A stretch of 62,157 nucleotides of DNA from Promethearchaeia archaeon (GTDB lineage: Archaea; Asgardarchaeota; Lokiarchaeia; Sigyniarchaeales; SOKP01). Numbering within the stretch: the stretch's first letter is position 1; every line of letters begins with the position of its first letter. The translations under genes were made by a program, and so were the position numbers. This document shows positions 26,691 through 36,591 of this stretch, piece after piece. The notes under the pieces were generated by a model. It made no database searches and was not told the DNA's origin. It was given only the letters and a program-made list of their open reading frames with translations. The stretch spans positions 1-62,157 of the forward strand of contig JAHQWJ010000012.1 in the NCBI GenBank assembly GCA_029856125.1. Direction: 5' to 3'.

Positions 26691-28673
26691 ATGTCAAAAG
26701 AAGACAACAAAATGAAAAGTGTTCTAACTGAAAATCGAATATTTGACCCTGTAGATGTCAGCCCTGAATATGCTAAGACTGGAATGTCAATGGACGAATA
26801 TAAGAAACTTTACAAGCAATCCATCGAAGATATGGAAGGATTCTGGGGAGAACAAGCAAAATCGCTTGATTGGTTCAAACCTTACGATAAAGTGTGGGAA
26901 AAAACCGATCTCTTTCCGGGAAAATGGTTTGTGGGCGGTAAACTCAATGTTTCTTATAATTGTATAGATAGACATGTGAAAGCTGGAAATGGAGATCGCG
27001 TTGCAATCATATGGGAAGCAGACGAGCCTGGTCAAGTAAGAAAATTTACTTACAACGAACTTTTAAAAGAAGTAAGTAAAGTTGCTAACGCTATGAGAAG
27101 TAAAGGGCTTAAAAAGGGTGATAGAGTCACAATATGGTTGCCGATGATTCCTGAGTTAGCTATTATTATGCTGGCTTGCGCTCGAATTGGGGTAATTCAT
27201 TCCATCGTCTTCGGTGGTTTCTCAAAAGAAGCTGTCAAAGATAGAATTGAAGACTCAGATTCGCGCTTATTGTTTACAAGCGATGAAACCTTAAGGGCTG
27301 GTAAAACTTATCCTAAAATGGCTGATGTCGTTAAAATAATAGATAAAGTACCAACAATTGAACATGTTATTGTCGTTAAACGAACAGGGAACGAAGTTCC
27401 TCACACTGATAAAGATATTTGGTACCACGACTTTATAGATGGTGTGAGTGAAGAATGCGAACCTGAACAAATGGATTCGGAAGATACCTTATTTATACTC
27501 TATACAAGCGGAACCACCGGAAAACCTAAAGGCGTTAACCACACAACAGCAGGTTATATTCTCCATACATCTTTTACTCATAAAGTCGTATTCAACTACA
27601 AGGAAGGCGAAGTTTGGTATTGTACCGCAGACATAGGTTGGATAACAGGTCATAGTTATATCGTATATGGCCCTTTAGCGAATGGAGCAACAACTCTAAT
27701 GTTTGAAAGCGTGCCAACTTATCCCGATGTCGATAGGTTTTGGGATATTGTGGAACGCCATAAGGTTAACCAATTTTATACCGCCCCAACCGCCATACGT
27801 GCCCTTATGAGACACGGCGATGAACCCGTAAATAGACACGATTTAAGTTCTTTAAAGGTTCTCGGAACCGTAGGAGAACCGATAAACCCCGAAGCATGGA
27901 CCTGGTATCATAGAGTTGTGGGAAAAGAACGATGTCCGATTGTAGATACCTACTGGCAAACTGAAACGGGAGGTTTTATTATGACTCCTATAGCTACTGC
28001 AACTCCAACCAAACCTGGATCATGTTGCTTGCCTTTCCTTGGTATTAAACCTATAATTTTCGATTTGGAAGGTGACGAGATCACCGAAGCAAACGAGGGC
28101 GGTTACTTCGCAATTGCTCAAAGTTGGCCGGGTATGTTACGCGATGTTTGGGGTGATACTGAGAGATTCAAATCAACTTATCTCGAAAAGTATCCTGGAT
28201 ACTATTATACTGGTGATGGAGCACGGCGAGATGAAGATGGTTACTATTGGATACTTGGACGATTGGACGATGTTATTAAGGTATCCGGACACCGCATAGG
28301 AACAATGGAAGTAGAATCTGCTATAGTGAGCCATCCAAAGGTTGCAGAAGCCGCCGTAGCACCATTCCCACATAAGATAAAGGGACAAGCTATTTGGGCG
28401 TTCGTGACATTAATGGGTGGCATTGATAAATCAGCGAAATTATCGAAAGAGATTCGTATGCATGTTAGGCAAGAGATTGGGCCCGTTTTTCAACCGGATG
28501 TAATTCAATTTGCTGACGCCTTACCAAAGACGCGAAGCGGTAAGATTATGCGCCGAATTCTAAAAGCCATAGCTTCGGGCACAGAAATAGGTAATGTTAC
28601 GACCTTGGCAGATCCTTCAGTAGTCGATGTTTTGCTTGAAGAGCGTAAGAAAATGGATGTAGAAGTAGGTTAA
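26691..28673 (+). CDS. acs: Acetyl-CoA synthetase (AMP-forming)
   Basis: This 660-residue acyl-adenylate enzyme activates acetate with ATP and CoA to give acetyl-CoA, AMP and pyrophosphate. The adenylate loop YTSGTTGKPKG lies near residue 270, and the motif YWQTETGG and the conserved YYTGDGARRDEDGY block follow. The late PKTRSGKIMRR (about 613-623) carries the lysine that drives adenylate formation and is the usual acetylation target. Length and motif order are typical. The CoA-transferase/GNAT fusion gene on the opposite strand is close, so acetyl-CoA metabolism is grouped here, and the GNAT domain could in principle acetylate this lysine (inference). Confidence 0.96.
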   Translation: MSKEDNKMKSVLTENRIFDPVDVSPEYAKTGMSMDEYKKLYKQSIEDMEGFWGEQAKSLDWFKPYDKVWEKTDLFPGKWFVGGKLNVSYNCIDRHVKAGNGDRVAIIWEADEPGQVRKFTYNELLKEVSKVANAMRSKGLKKGDRVTIWLPMIPELAIIMLACARIGVIHSIVFGGFSKEAVKDRIEDSDSRLLFTSDETLRAGKTYPKMADVVKIIDKVPTIEHVIVVKRTGNEVPHTDKDIWYHDFIDGVSEECEPEQMDSEDTLFILYTSGTTGKPKGVNHTTAGYILHTSFTHKVVFNYKEGEVWYCTADIGWITGHSYIVYGPLANGATTLMFESVPTYPDVDRFWDIVERHKVNQFYTAPTAIRALMRHGDEPVNRHDLSSLKVLGTVGEPINPEAWTWYHRVVGKERCPIVDTYWQTETGGFIMTPIATATPTKPGSCCLPFLGIKPIIFDLEGDEITEANEGGYFAIAQSWPGMLRDVWGDTERFKSTYLEKYPGYYYTGDGARRDEDGYYWILGRLDDVIKVSGHRIGTMEVESAIVSHPKVAEAAVAPFPHKIKGQAIWAFVTLMGGIDKSAKLSKEIRMHVRQEIGPVFQPDVIQFADALPKTRSGKIMRRILKAIASGTEIGNVTTLADPSVVDVLLEERKKMDVEVG

Positions 28674-28816
28674 ATTATTTTTTTTATTTCTTTTTTTTTA
28701 AATGAACAAGAATAACCAGATGTATTATCGATAAACTATTTTCTATTTTAAATCTACAAAAATGTTAACAGAAATCAGCTAATTATTATATACTTATTCG
28801 ACTCTATTAATTTTAT

Positions 28817-29059
28817 ATGAGCAAGTGTCCTTATTGCAATAAAACTGTTACAGACAATCAAGTACTTTGTATGAACTGTGGTTCTCAAATCAAGCCACTC
28901 AAAGTGAAACGCAAACTCTTTGGGGGAAAGATTAACGTAATTTTATCGGTAAATAGATCAAATTCATTTGAAATGAGTTATATTGAGGAGAGAGTAAAGG
29001 AACCGAAACATCGTCTTAAAACGCCAAAAGGCAACTTGACATTAGATCATTGGTTATGA
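28817..29059 (+). CDS. Small zinc-ribbon protein
   Basis: This 80-residue protein has CPYC (4-7) and CMNC (18-21), a double-CxxC zinc ribbon, followed by a basic linker and a short strand-rich tail ending LDHWL. There are no membrane helices. Such proteins are often adaptors or nucleic-acid-binding domains; nothing assigns a role here. The start ATG at 28817 follows the acs gene by 143 bp. The next gene begins 175 bp later on the same strand. Confidence 0.7.
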   Translation: MSKCPYCNKTVTDNQVLCMNCGSQIKPLKVKRKLFGGKINVILSVNRSNSFEMSYIEERVKEPKHRLKTPKGNLTLDHWL

Positions 29060-29234
29060 TTGAGCCTTCTACAGAAATATTAGATTAATCAAAAAACAAA
29101 GTTAGTAAATTCTTAATTTCTAGATTTTTAATTCTGTTTGCTTTATTAAACATTTAAAGCGTTTATTGGGCTTTTTAAGTTATTACTCATTTAATTATTA
29201 GACTGAGAAGCTATTTCATTTAGTGTAAGTTTAT

Positions 29235-31046
29235 TTGTCAAGTAAAAAGCTGGTAGAGGTTAACATTCTGAATTTAGAGAGAAAGAATTACAAAAGTTAT
29301 AAATCTTGGCTCCTTCACCATCTTTTCAAAAATAAATTCTTGATTTTCTTTGTTATAATTGGCATTATAATTGTTACTTTTACAAGAACTCTCATACCAA
29401 TAATTATCGGTGAGATTGTAGATGATGCTCTGATTGCTCTTGATTACGATAAATTTATAACGCTCCTTATTATGGGGTTAGCAATTTATTCTATACGTAA
29501 TGTTATGGAATATGTAACGATGATGATCGGTCACTATTTAGGTTTGAAAACCGAGCAAAATATGAGACAAGAGTTTTTTGAGACCATCCAACATAAACCT
29601 TTAAGATATCATGATAACGCTAAAGCTGGGGATTTGCAAGCCCTCGCAACCAATGATGTACGAGTAATCAATGCGATGATTTCCCATGGAGCTTTTTTTT
29701 TTTATCCTTTCTTTCAAGTGGTAATGACTTTATTCCTACTGATTTTCACGTTTGATATTAGACTCGCTCTAGTATGTATTCCATTCGTGTTTTTTTACGT
29801 GTACTTTATTTTGTATTATCGCAGAAAAATTGCTCCATTTGCTGCTAAAAGGTTAAGAAAACATTCAGATTTAGCAATTGTATTACAAGACAGTATAACA
29901 GGTGCTTCTGTCGTCAGAGCTTTTGCAGCGGAAGGTTTAGAACGAAAAAAATTTAAGAAAGCAGTAGATGCTTTTAGAGATAACTCCATCGGAGAATACT
30001 TAGTGCAAGCAAAATATTTTCCTATGTTAGTTCTATACATAACTATCGGAATTTCACTTATTCTTGGCATTGTATTTGTATTTCAGAATTCGTTAACCAT
30101 TGGAGAACTAGCTGCTACGAATCTACTTTTGATAACTCTTATAGATCCAACTAATCTGATTTGGTGGGCTACTAATGATATGATGAGTGGGTTTGCGGCT
30201 TGTTCGCGCGTGTTTATAGCATTATCTAACGAAGATAACGAGGATCAAGGAATTGAGAATCAATTATGGCCTAAAGAGTTCAAAGGAAAAATAGAATTTA
30301 GAGATGTAACTTTTACTTATGAAAATGGAGAAAGAAATAGACCTCCTGTTCTGAAAAATCTCAATTTCACTATCGAACCGAACCAAAAAGTCGCTCTTGT
30401 TGGTCCTACAGGGTGTGGCAAAACAACGATCGCAAAATTGCTCCTCCTCCTTTATGAACCCCAACAAGGGACCATTTTATTAGATGGGAAAAACATTCAA
30501 GATTATCCCCTTGCAGAATTAAGAAAAAAAATTGGTTACATCGAACAAGACATCTACCTATTCTCGCGAACTATACTTGAAAATATTGCTTTTGGAAACC
30601 ATAATGCTAGCCAGGAAGAAATAATTAACATCGCAAAACTTGCTCAAGTTGATGATTTTGTCCAAAATTTCTCAAATGGATACAGTACTATTGTAGGTGA
30701 GAGAGGTACAAGGCTTTCAGGAGGAGAAAAACAGCGCGTGGCTATTGCTCGAGCTTTCTTAACTAATCCTGCCATGCTCATACTTGACGATTCTGTTTCT
30801 GCTATTGATAGTGAAACTGAAGAGAAGATTGGGCGAGCGATGGAAAATATAGTAAAGAACAGAACTACTCTAATAATAACTCATCGGCTTCATACCATAC
30901 GCACATCTGATAAAATTCTAGTTCTCAAGCACGGAAGAATTGTATCAGAAGGAAATCATTCAGAATTAATTCAGTCATCTGAAGATTACAGACGAATTTT
31001 TGGGAAACGAGTGTCTTTATCAGACTTTAACACGCAAAACACTTAA
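29235..31046 (+). CDS. ABC exporter half-transporter A (degenerate catalytic glutamate)
   Basis: This 603-residue protein has six membrane helices (about 25-330) and one ATPase domain: Walker A GPTGCGKT near 390, signature LSGGEKQR near 493, Walker B LILDD near 515-519. The residue after the Walker B aspartate, the general base, is Asp instead of Glu. With the next gene (12 bp away) it forms a heterodimeric exporter with one consensus and one degenerate ATP site. The start is TTG at 29235 with no clear ribosome-binding site, so a nearby start is possible. The substrate is unknown (lipids, peptides and drugs are all typical for this family). Confidence 0.92.
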   Translation: MSSKKLVEVNILNLERKNYKSYKSWLLHHLFKNKFLIFFVIIGIIIVTFTRTLIPIIIGEIVDDALIALDYDKFITLLIMGLAIYSIRNVMEYVTMMIGHYLGLKTEQNMRQEFFETIQHKPLRYHDNAKAGDLQALATNDVRVINAMISHGAFFFYPFFQVVMTLFLLIFTFDIRLALVCIPFVFFYVYFILYYRRKIAPFAAKRLRKHSDLAIVLQDSITGASVVRAFAAEGLERKKFKKAVDAFRDNSIGEYLVQAKYFPMLVLYITIGISLILGIVFVFQNSLTIGELAATNLLLITLIDPTNLIWWATNDMMSGFAACSRVFIALSNEDNEDQGIENQLWPKEFKGKIEFRDVTFTYENGERNRPPVLKNLNFTIEPNQKVALVGPTGCGKTTIAKLLLLLYEPQQGTILLDGKNIQDYPLAELRKKIGYIEQDIYLFSRTILENIAFGNHNASQEEIINIAKLAQVDDFVQNFSNGYSTIVGERGTRLSGGEKQRVAIARAFLTNPAMLILDDSVSAIDSETEEKIGRAMENIVKNRTTLIITHRLHTIRTSDKILVLKHGRIVSEGNHSELIQSSEDYRRIFGKRVSLSDFNTQNT

Positions 31047-31058
31047 CGAGGTATCATT

Positions 31059-32879
31059 ATGGGGCTTTATGCAGGAATGATGGACGAGGGACAGAAACGA
31101 GAATATTCCGATCGTGAACTACTGGTCAGGTACATTAAGGGTGTTGCACCTTTTAGGAAAAGTATCGTTCTAATCTCATTGTTTATTTTCATTACTACGA
31201 TAGCTGAAACTGTAAATCCACTTTTAATTGGAATTGCAATAGACGAACTTTCTAATATTAATAGTAATCCTCTAATTGTATTGGCAGCAGGGGGGCTTTA
31301 TTTTATTCTTTCTATTCTACTCTGGATAATGTTTTTTTTACGACGCAAAGAAATAGGAAAATTTGTACCCTTTTTTTTGGAAAAGCTACGAATGAAGATT
31401 TTTGATAAATTACAAGAACAAGACATGAGCTTTTTCGATAAACATCTGAGCGGTAAACTAAATACCCGCGTTTCTAACGATGCATTAGATTTTGGAAATA
31501 CAACGCTCCTATTGGCGGAGACTCTCGGCAACCTTCTTATAAGTGTAATGACCTTTGCTGTGCTTCTATGGTTAAATCTAACATTAGCTCTCGTAACATT
31601 GATAGCTATTCCTTTCATCTTTTTATTAGTTTTATCTCTTAGACGGGTAGTTAAAATTGTTAGTAGAGCTTACAGAAAAGCAATTGGCAGTATAAATGCT
31701 GCAATGGTTGAATCAATTGAAGGTATACATGTAAGTAAAAGCTATGGACAAGAATCTACTGTTTCAAAGCAATTTGAAGAAACTAATAAGCAATATTTTA
31801 AAGCAGGTTTTCGAATAACCTCCGTAACTCATATGTGGAGGCCTCTGCTGGAAATAATTGCTTCCATTACACTCTTTGTCGTTATTTTCCTTGGAGGTCA
31901 ATTTGTATTTCAAGGTTTAACTAATCCTGGAACAATTTTTATGTTTATTCTCTATCTTCAGAAGTTTTTCCGCCCTATAATGGTCCTCTCCGTATTTTTC
32001 CCCCAGCTTAGCTCAGGAATGGCAGCTTATGAACGAATATTAGATGTTATTGATTCTGAGCCAAATGTAAAACAAAATCCAAACGCAATTGATATCGATA
32101 CATTGGAAGGAGAAATTATATTCAAAGATATCGATTTTTGCTATAGAGAAGGTGAATGGGTGTTTAATAGATTAAATCTATATATAAAAAAGGGTGAAAA
32201 ATTAGCTATTGTCGGTCACACAGGGGCTGGGAAAACTTCATTAGTATCACTTTTAGCTCGTTATTATGAGTTTCAAGGAGGATCAATTGAAATTGATGGA
32301 ATCAACATTAGGGATATGACTTTAAACTCTTATAGAAGAAATTTAGGCAATGTACAGCAAGATGTTTTTTTGTTTTCAGGTACTATAGAAGAAAATATTC
32401 GATATGGTAGACAAGACGCGTCAGAAGAAGATCTCCAGAATGTAATTAAATCTGTGCACCTCGAAGAACTAATCGAATACTTACCAGAAGGGCTGCAAAC
32501 ACAGATTGGTGAGAGGGGAAAAGGACTGTCGGCAGGACAACAGCAACTAGTAAGTTTTGCTAGAGCAATATTGACTGACCCTCGGATTCTTATACTTGAC
32601 GAAGCCACATCGAGCGTTGATGCGTATACTGAAGCAATTATTCAAGAGGCTTTAGAAGAGCTTTTATCTAATCGAACCTCTATTATAATTGCTCATAGAC
32701 TCTCAACTATCGTGAATGCCGATCGGATAATCGTGATGGATAGTGGGCAAATCGTTGAAGAGGGTACTCATAATTCTTTGCTCACACAAGGAGGAAAATA
32801 TGCCACGCTCTATAAGCAATATTTTGAGCATCAAAGCCTAGACTGGGAGCACCATCGTGAGTCTCTTAAAGTTGAATGA
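31059..32879 (+). CDS. ABC exporter half-transporter B (degenerate signature motif)
   Basis: This 606-residue partner of the preceding gene has the same architecture: membrane domain about 35-330, Walker A GHTGAGKTS near 386, Walker B ILILDEATSS near 509 with the catalytic glutamate intact. Its signature reads LSAGQQQ instead of LSGGQ. The altered LSAGQ faces the partner's Asp-containing site and the intact Glu faces the partner's LSGGE signature. This gives one degenerate and one active ATP site, as in TM287/288-like heterodimers (inference from position). The two genes are 12 bp apart and co-transcribed. Confidence 0.93.
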   Translation: MGLYAGMMDEGQKREYSDRELLVRYIKGVAPFRKSIVLISLFIFITTIAETVNPLLIGIAIDELSNINSNPLIVLAAGGLYFILSILLWIMFFLRRKEIGKFVPFFLEKLRMKIFDKLQEQDMSFFDKHLSGKLNTRVSNDALDFGNTTLLLAETLGNLLISVMTFAVLLWLNLTLALVTLIAIPFIFLLVLSLRRVVKIVSRAYRKAIGSINAAMVESIEGIHVSKSYGQESTVSKQFEETNKQYFKAGFRITSVTHMWRPLLEIIASITLFVVIFLGGQFVFQGLTNPGTIFMFILYLQKFFRPIMVLSVFFPQLSSGMAAYERILDVIDSEPNVKQNPNAIDIDTLEGEIIFKDIDFCYREGEWVFNRLNLYIKKGEKLAIVGHTGAGKTSLVSLLARYYEFQGGSIEIDGINIRDMTLNSYRRNLGNVQQDVFLFSGTIEENIRYGRQDASEEDLQNVIKSVHLEELIEYLPEGLQTQIGERGKGLSAGQQQLVSFARAILTDPRILILDEATSSVDAYTEAIIQEALEELLSNRTSIIIAHRLSTIVNADRIIVMDSGQIVEEGTHNSLLTQGGKYATLYKQYFEHQSLDWEHHRESLKVE

Positions 32880-32899
32880 TTAAAAATTAATTGAGTATT

Positions 32900-34939
32900 T
32901 TAAAAAGAAATCTGTGTAGTGAGTAAATCTTCATTTTTTGAAGAAGATCCAATGTAAATAGTATATTGGATACTCTCGATTTCCCATACTCTATTCTCAG
33001 GATTATACCATGCAAAATCTTTTTTCCTCACATCAATTGAGACAGTTTTTGTTTCGCTCAGATTTAAATCGACTTTCTTAAATCCACGCAACAGTTTTAA
33101 GGGACGATCAACGCTAGAATTCTCAAAACCTACATACAATTGTACAATCTCTTCACCAGCAACAGCTCCAATATTCGAAACATCTACACTAACAATAATT
33201 TTCTCTTCGACTGATTCTACTTGGATATTATTATAAGAATATTCAGTGTAACTCAAACCAAATCCAAAAGGGAATGCGGGTTCAATATTTTCTTTTTCCA
33301 TCAAAGTATATCCGTGATAGTAACCGTATTCAATGTCATCAATATCTATCTCGAAATAAGGTAATTGGGCTGGATCTTTAGGAATTGTAAGTGGTAATTT
33401 TCCACTTGGATTAACTTTACCGAAAATAATATTTGCTAACGCGTTCCCTCCTTCCATTCCAGAATACCAAGCCATTAGTATTGAAGGAACTTTTTCTTTC
33501 CACTCTTCCATAAGGATCGCACTTCCTCCAACCAGGACAACTACGCATTTTTCGTTTACTTTTGCGATAGCCTCGATTAATTTAATGTCATCCTCCTTTA
33601 ATCCGAGGTTAGGACGGTCTCCTAATCCCTTTGAAATGTGAGGGATATATTCTCCCTCATCTTTATACGTATATCCAACAATTATTACAACAGAATCCAC
33701 ACTTTGGGCAATTTTTTGTGCTACATCAATATCATTACCATCGTTATGGATTATGTTTATTTTATTCCCAACACTATTTTTTATTCCTTGCAAGGGAGTG
33801 ATGATATTTTTCTGGCGAACATAGCTACTTCCATGATCCCCCGTATTTTTCGCATCAGATAAAGGTCCTAACACTGCTAAAGAATCCATCTCATCAGCAT
33901 TGAATGGTAAAAGTTTGTCTTGATTTTTGAGTAGGACCATGCTCTTTTCAGCAACTTCACGAGCTAAGGAAACATGATCATCGCAACCGATTAAGTCTGA
34001 GTCATAATTTTGGGTATCTTCTTTTGTGGTAAACTTTAATGTCGTACGAAGTATTCTTCTTATAGAATCGTCGACGAGATTTAGAGGAACTTTTCCTAAC
34101 TTTACTGCTTTTTCTAACTTTTTTCCATAATATTTAGCTCGGGGCATTTCAACATCTAAACCTCCCGAGATGCCCTTAATAGTGTCTCTAAGACCGTTCA
34201 TCCAATCTGAATGGACAAAACCATCAAATCCCCATTCGCCCTTTAATATATCTCTTAATAAATATGAGTTATGACCACAATATTCACCGCGCACTTTGTT
34301 ATAAGCTGACATAACAGTTGCACACCCATCTTCAATACACCGTTTAAAATGAGGCAAATAAACCTCTCTCAATGTCCTTTCACTTATCTGGACATTGACT
34401 TTAAAACGCGAATATTCCATGCTGTTAGCGACATAATGTTTAGCAGTAGCCATTACATTATGTTTTTGGACTCCACGAATTATTGCCGCTCCAAATTCGC
34501 CAATGTGAAATGGGTCTTCTCCGAATGTTTCTTGAGATCTTCCCCAAGCGGGATGGCGTAAAAGGTTAATGCAAACACCTCCAAAAAGATTAGCTCCCTG
34601 AGCACGGGCTTCCTTCCCAATAACTTCACCTAATTTTTCTTCAAGTATTATGTCCCATGATGCACCTCGAGCCATCGCTACTGGAAAACAAGTAGATCCT
34701 GGCATACTTACTCCCTTTGGTCCATCAGTAAATAAAAATGGAGGAATATTTAAACGTTTAACGCCTCCACCGGGATAAGCGCGCACTCCAAACTTATGAT
34801 CTTTTAATAAAAGCAAGAAAAAATTGTTTCCTGACATGCATGCAACTTTTTCTTTTAATGTCATCATATCTAATGCTTCATTAACAACTATATTAATTTC
34901 TTCTTCCGTCATTCCTTTTCTAATATTAAAATTATTCAT
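32900..34939 (-). CDS. Glycoside hydrolase family 3 beta-glucosidase/beta-xylosidase
   Basis: This 679-residue GH3 enzyme has the (beta/alpha)8 domain with FGGVCINLLRHPAWGRSQE, KHYVANS and the nucleophile region FVHSDW, where D245 is the likely catalytic aspartate. A second alpha/beta sandwich domain (about 340-560) and a C-terminal fibronectin-III-like domain (about 580-670) follow. It hydrolyses terminal beta-linked sugars from glucosides or xylosides. There is no signal peptide, so it probably acts inside the cell on imported oligosaccharides. A GGGGAGA-like ribosome-binding site precedes the ATG. Confidence 0.93.
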   Translation of the reverse strand: MNNFNIRKGMTEEEINIVVNEALDMMTLKEKVACMSGNNFFLLLLKDHKFGVRAYPGGGVKRLNIPPFLFTDGPKGVSMPGSTCFPVAMARGASWDIILEEKLGEVIGKEARAQGANLFGGVCINLLRHPAWGRSQETFGEDPFHIGEFGAAIIRGVQKHNVMATAKHYVANSMEYSRFKVNVQISERTLREVYLPHFKRCIEDGCATVMSAYNKVRGEYCGHNSYLLRDILKGEWGFDGFVHSDWMNGLRDTIKGISGGLDVEMPRAKYYGKKLEKAVKLGKVPLNLVDDSIRRILRTTLKFTTKEDTQNYDSDLIGCDDHVSLAREVAEKSMVLLKNQDKLLPFNADEMDSLAVLGPLSDAKNTGDHGSSYVRQKNIITPLQGIKNSVGNKINIIHNDGNDIDVAQKIAQSVDSVVIIVGYTYKDEGEYIPHISKGLGDRPNLGLKEDDIKLIEAIAKVNEKCVVVLVGGSAILMEEWKEKVPSILMAWYSGMEGGNALANIIFGKVNPSGKLPLTIPKDPAQLPYFEIDIDDIEYGYYHGYTLMEKENIEPAFPFGFGLSYTEYSYNNIQVESVEEKIIVSVDVSNIGAVAGEEIVQLYVGFENSSVDRPLKLLRGFKKVDLNLSETKTVSIDVRKKDFAWYNPENRVWEIESIQYTIYIGSSSKNEDLLTTQISF

Positions 34940-35009
34940 AAAATCTCCCCTAATATTTCAAATGGTTATAACTTTGATATTTAATATAAAGAATTATTAT
35001 TTTAATAAC

Positions 35010-36464
35010 TCAATAGAAGAATTTCCATTCATTTCTGTCCAAATTATCGATTAAGTTTAGAACTAATTTTGCTAAATCAGCATCTTTCTTCGTTAACTCC
35101 TTCAATTCTAACATCAGGTTTTCTTCTCCGAACTTAAGAATAGAAAAAACAGCAAGTTTTTTTAGATTTTTATCCTCTAAACTCTGGAGATTTTCTAAGC
35201 AAATTTTTACAAGTTCTTCGACCTGTAAATCTATAATTAGCTTGAGGATCATCTCTTTCTTTTTTAAAAGAGCATTTTTTTCATCAGAAGTTTTTGCTGT
35301 AGTAAGTTTTAGAATTTTTATGAATTCATTTTTAACATCTTGCCATTGTTCAAGCATTTCTGGGTTATCATTGAGAGACTCCCGAATAAATTCCAATGAC
35401 CATTTATCCCCCTCATTTAATAAGTTCACGATCAAATCTTGATCGATGAGATTTGACTTCTGCATGTCATTAATGAGACTCACATCGACAATCTGAAAAT
35501 TTCTTACATTTTCAATGATTATCTTTTCCCAATTCTCAATTTTATCTTTTAGTACCAAAATTGCCTTTAGAATTTCTGATATGAAATTGGGATTTTTGCT
35601 TTCCTCCAATTTTCCCAAGATAATTGATAGGAACTTATCATTATTATAATATTTCTTCGCAATGAGATATAATGAACCGTATGGATATTTTAAAGAATTC
35701 ACAAATTCGAGAGTTTCTTCCTCAAGTGATAGTTCTAATATCGCACCAACCCTGAAAATGTTCTCTTGAAGTGATTTTACATTTTTTAAGAATTCTTGTT
35801 CTGTAATTTTGTCTTCATTTATTTGAACTAGGTAAGATTTAAAGAGGCTTGTAATTTCATTTAATTTGGTAACATCTCCTTCTTGAGAAAGGTTTTCGAA
35901 TGATTTAACCATCTGATTTTTGAGATGAAAGTCCCTTATGCCTGTGTTATTAGCGAGTCTTAATATTAACGATTCTACATTTTGGGCAGCCGTTTTAGAA
36001 ACCACATTTTCAATCAGATCAGAAACCACATTGTCTGTCACTTTATCAAAAGATAAACAATACTCAAAAGCCGGTTTGAAGCTTAATGATTTGTTTAAAT
36101 CACATATCCTCCTAATGTGGTGTTCACGTAGAGAAGTTCGAAGTTCACCTAAATCGCCAAAATAGCTAATCTCTCTATAATCGTTTAAAACTTTTAATAT
36201 GGTCTCTTGAATTCTTTCTATTCTCTCCTCTTCATAAACAGAAGTTTCATCCAAAATATGATGTAATCCTAGAAAACTCCACGCTCTCAATATGACTTCA
36301 TTAGTATCAAAAAGCTCAAACAAGAGATTGAAATCTTTTCTATTAACTAAAGGCTTGAATATGCTTTTATAGGTAGATGTTAAATTAGCTTTTGGACTTT
36401 GTTCTACTGGTGCATATCCCTTTCTCAATTTATCAATGATTTTTTGCGTGAATGAACTACTCAT
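35010..36464 (-). CDS. HEAT/armadillo-like helical-repeat protein, unknown function
   Basis: This 484-residue, wholly helical protein is made of amphipathic pairs such as LYLIAKKYYNNDKFLSIILG and NPNFISEILKAILVLKDKIE, arranged as in HEAT or armadillo repeats. It has no cysteine cluster, membrane segment or enzyme motif. An N-terminal QSPKANLTSTYKSIFKPL leader precedes the first repeats. Proteins of this kind are usually scaffolds. The neighbours (GH3 enzyme, M28 peptidase, both probably separate units) do not suggest a partner. The start is the ATG at 36464. Confidence 0.68.
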   Translation of the reverse strand: MSSSFTQKIIDKLRKGYAPVEQSPKANLTSTYKSIFKPLVNRKDFNLLFELFDTNEVILRAWSFLGLHHILDETSVYEEERIERIQETILKVLNDYREISYFGDLGELRTSLREHHIRRICDLNKSLSFKPAFEYCLSFDKVTDNVVSDLIENVVSKTAAQNVESLILRLANNTGIRDFHLKNQMVKSFENLSQEGDVTKLNEITSLFKSYLVQINEDKITEQEFLKNVKSLQENIFRVGAILELSLEEETLEFVNSLKYPYGSLYLIAKKYYNNDKFLSIILGKLEESKNPNFISEILKAILVLKDKIENWEKIIIENVRNFQIVDVSLINDMQKSNLIDQDLIVNLLNEGDKWSLEFIRESLNDNPEMLEQWQDVKNEFIKILKLTTAKTSDEKNALLKKKEMILKLIIDLQVEELVKICLENLQSLEDKNLKKLAVFSILKFGEENLMLELKELTKKDADLAKLVLNLIDNLDRNEWKFFY

Positions 36465-36591
36465 ATTTGGTATTCACATTTATTTTTCAATTTTTCAATA
36501 AAATTCCCTCTCAAAGAAAATAGCGAATTTTTATTATATATTATGATTTTTGACTAAATACCTCTGTTTTAAATATAAAGTATTGATAAAA

